From positions 23,771-87,770 of the forward strand of contig JANWWO010000006.1 in assembly GCA_025057375.1 (NCBI GenBank): a stretch of DNA of 64,000 nucleotides, written 5' to 3'. Positions within the stretch are counted from its first letter, which is position 1, and each line of letters begins with the position of its first letter. The notes under the pieces are model-generated. The model was not told the DNA's origin, did not search any database, and worked only from the letters and a program-made list of their open reading frames with translations. Both the position numbers and the translations under genes were made by a program. This DNA comes from Candidatus Absconditabacterales bacterium. GTDB taxonomy: Bacteria; Patescibacteriota; Gracilibacteria; Absconditabacterales; Absconditicoccaceae. Below are positions 63,943 through 64,000 of this stretch, piece after piece.

Positions 63943-64000
63943 TTATTTTCTTCTAGCAATGATAAATGTTGAACTTGGTTTGTTCTTTTTTCTTGTTTTC
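63943..64000 (-). CDS. rplB: 50S ribosomal protein uL2, C-terminal end (rest outside window)
   Basis: Only the last 18 residues lie in the window: TRKKNKPSSTFIIARRK followed by TAA. This is the canonical end of uL2 (KTRxxxKxSxxFIVRRR) and is in the right place before rpsS. Confidence 0.85.
   Translation of the reverse strand, partial: KTRKKNKPSSTFIIARRK

Noticed and set aside
63000..64000. tRNA-Gly(UCA) or a release-factor gene that would prove the code locally
   Set aside because: None is present in the window; the recoding rests on motif positions.

Overview
The window reads as a chromosome segment of a Candidate Phyla Radiation bacterium that decodes UGA as glycine (translation table 25), that is, the Absconditabacteria (SR1) / Gracilibacteria lineage. 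TGA sits exactly where invariant glycines belong: the DTPG motif of LepA, the DPFxGSGT motif of a methyltransferase, the FAD-binding GxGxxG, the Walker A and LSGGQ motifs of an ABC transporter, the Nudix box, and most glycines of bL27. All coding calls below use TGA = Gly and TAA/TAG as stops, which joins dozens of short fragments into full genes. The ribosomal cluster lacks rpmD (uL30), a CPR trait. No tRNA-Gly(UCA) gene lies in this window.

Layout. 1-5,829: the 5' part of a giant secreted DUF11-type surface protein. 5,830-13,000: two large divergent genes of unknown function (1,672 and 625 aa). 13,000-21,100: tRNA-Leu, a TRM11-like methyltransferase, a lone F1-epsilon-like gene, a DEDDh exonuclease fused to a worn PriA-like region, a bPH-type membrane protein, a flavoprotein monooxygenase, a probable decayed yaaA and a 240-aa unknown. 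21,100-25,200: rpoD, clpP and two tandem MscS channels. 26,100-27,500: nine tRNA genes with rpsT among them. 27,600-31,450: an attenuator-like element, a 743-aa unknown, prmC and a small Cys protein. 31,600-39,000: lepA, secD, a DUF2304-GT2 glycosyltransferase and a CCA-adding enzyme. 39,000-45,600: an MBL-like remnant, radA, an SGNH lipoprotein, small membrane proteins, tRNA-Lys and an rpsL-rpsG-rplS-rplY-rpmB run. 45,800-47,900: two unknowns and mutY. 47,900-50,900: a small island flanked by 80-bp repeats that copy the 3' end of an ABC exporter gene; it carries a ruined tyrosine recombinase, a possible RelE-like gene, repeats and a DUF91-like nuclease-fold gene with no TGA. 52,600-54,500: a 337-aa unknown followed by an RHH antitoxin-like gene (candidate toxin-antitoxin pair), and a Nudix gene. 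54,700-64,000: murE, nusB, rpmF, tRNA-His, rplI, rpmA and the S10/spc ribosomal cluster up to rplB.

Two expression signals recur. Promoters look like TTGCA(A/T) - 16/17 nt - TATAnT, not TTGACA. Most starts have no Shine-Dalgarno sequence but carry a U-rich TTTTATT-like tract about 17-27 nt upstream. That tract also helped choose starts: it supports position 10848 for the 1,672-aa gene, 17057 for the exonuclease, 47066 for mutY, 52655 for the 337-aa gene and 56053 for murE.

Frameshifts or premature stops occur in the ABC exporter, the recombinase, the antitoxin-like gene and the yaaA-like gene. All could be real decay or assembly error; reads would decide. The strongest candidates for new biology are the U-rich initiation element, the promoter consensus, the recombinase/ABC chimera with its island, the 337-aa/RHH pair and the large divergent gene pair.
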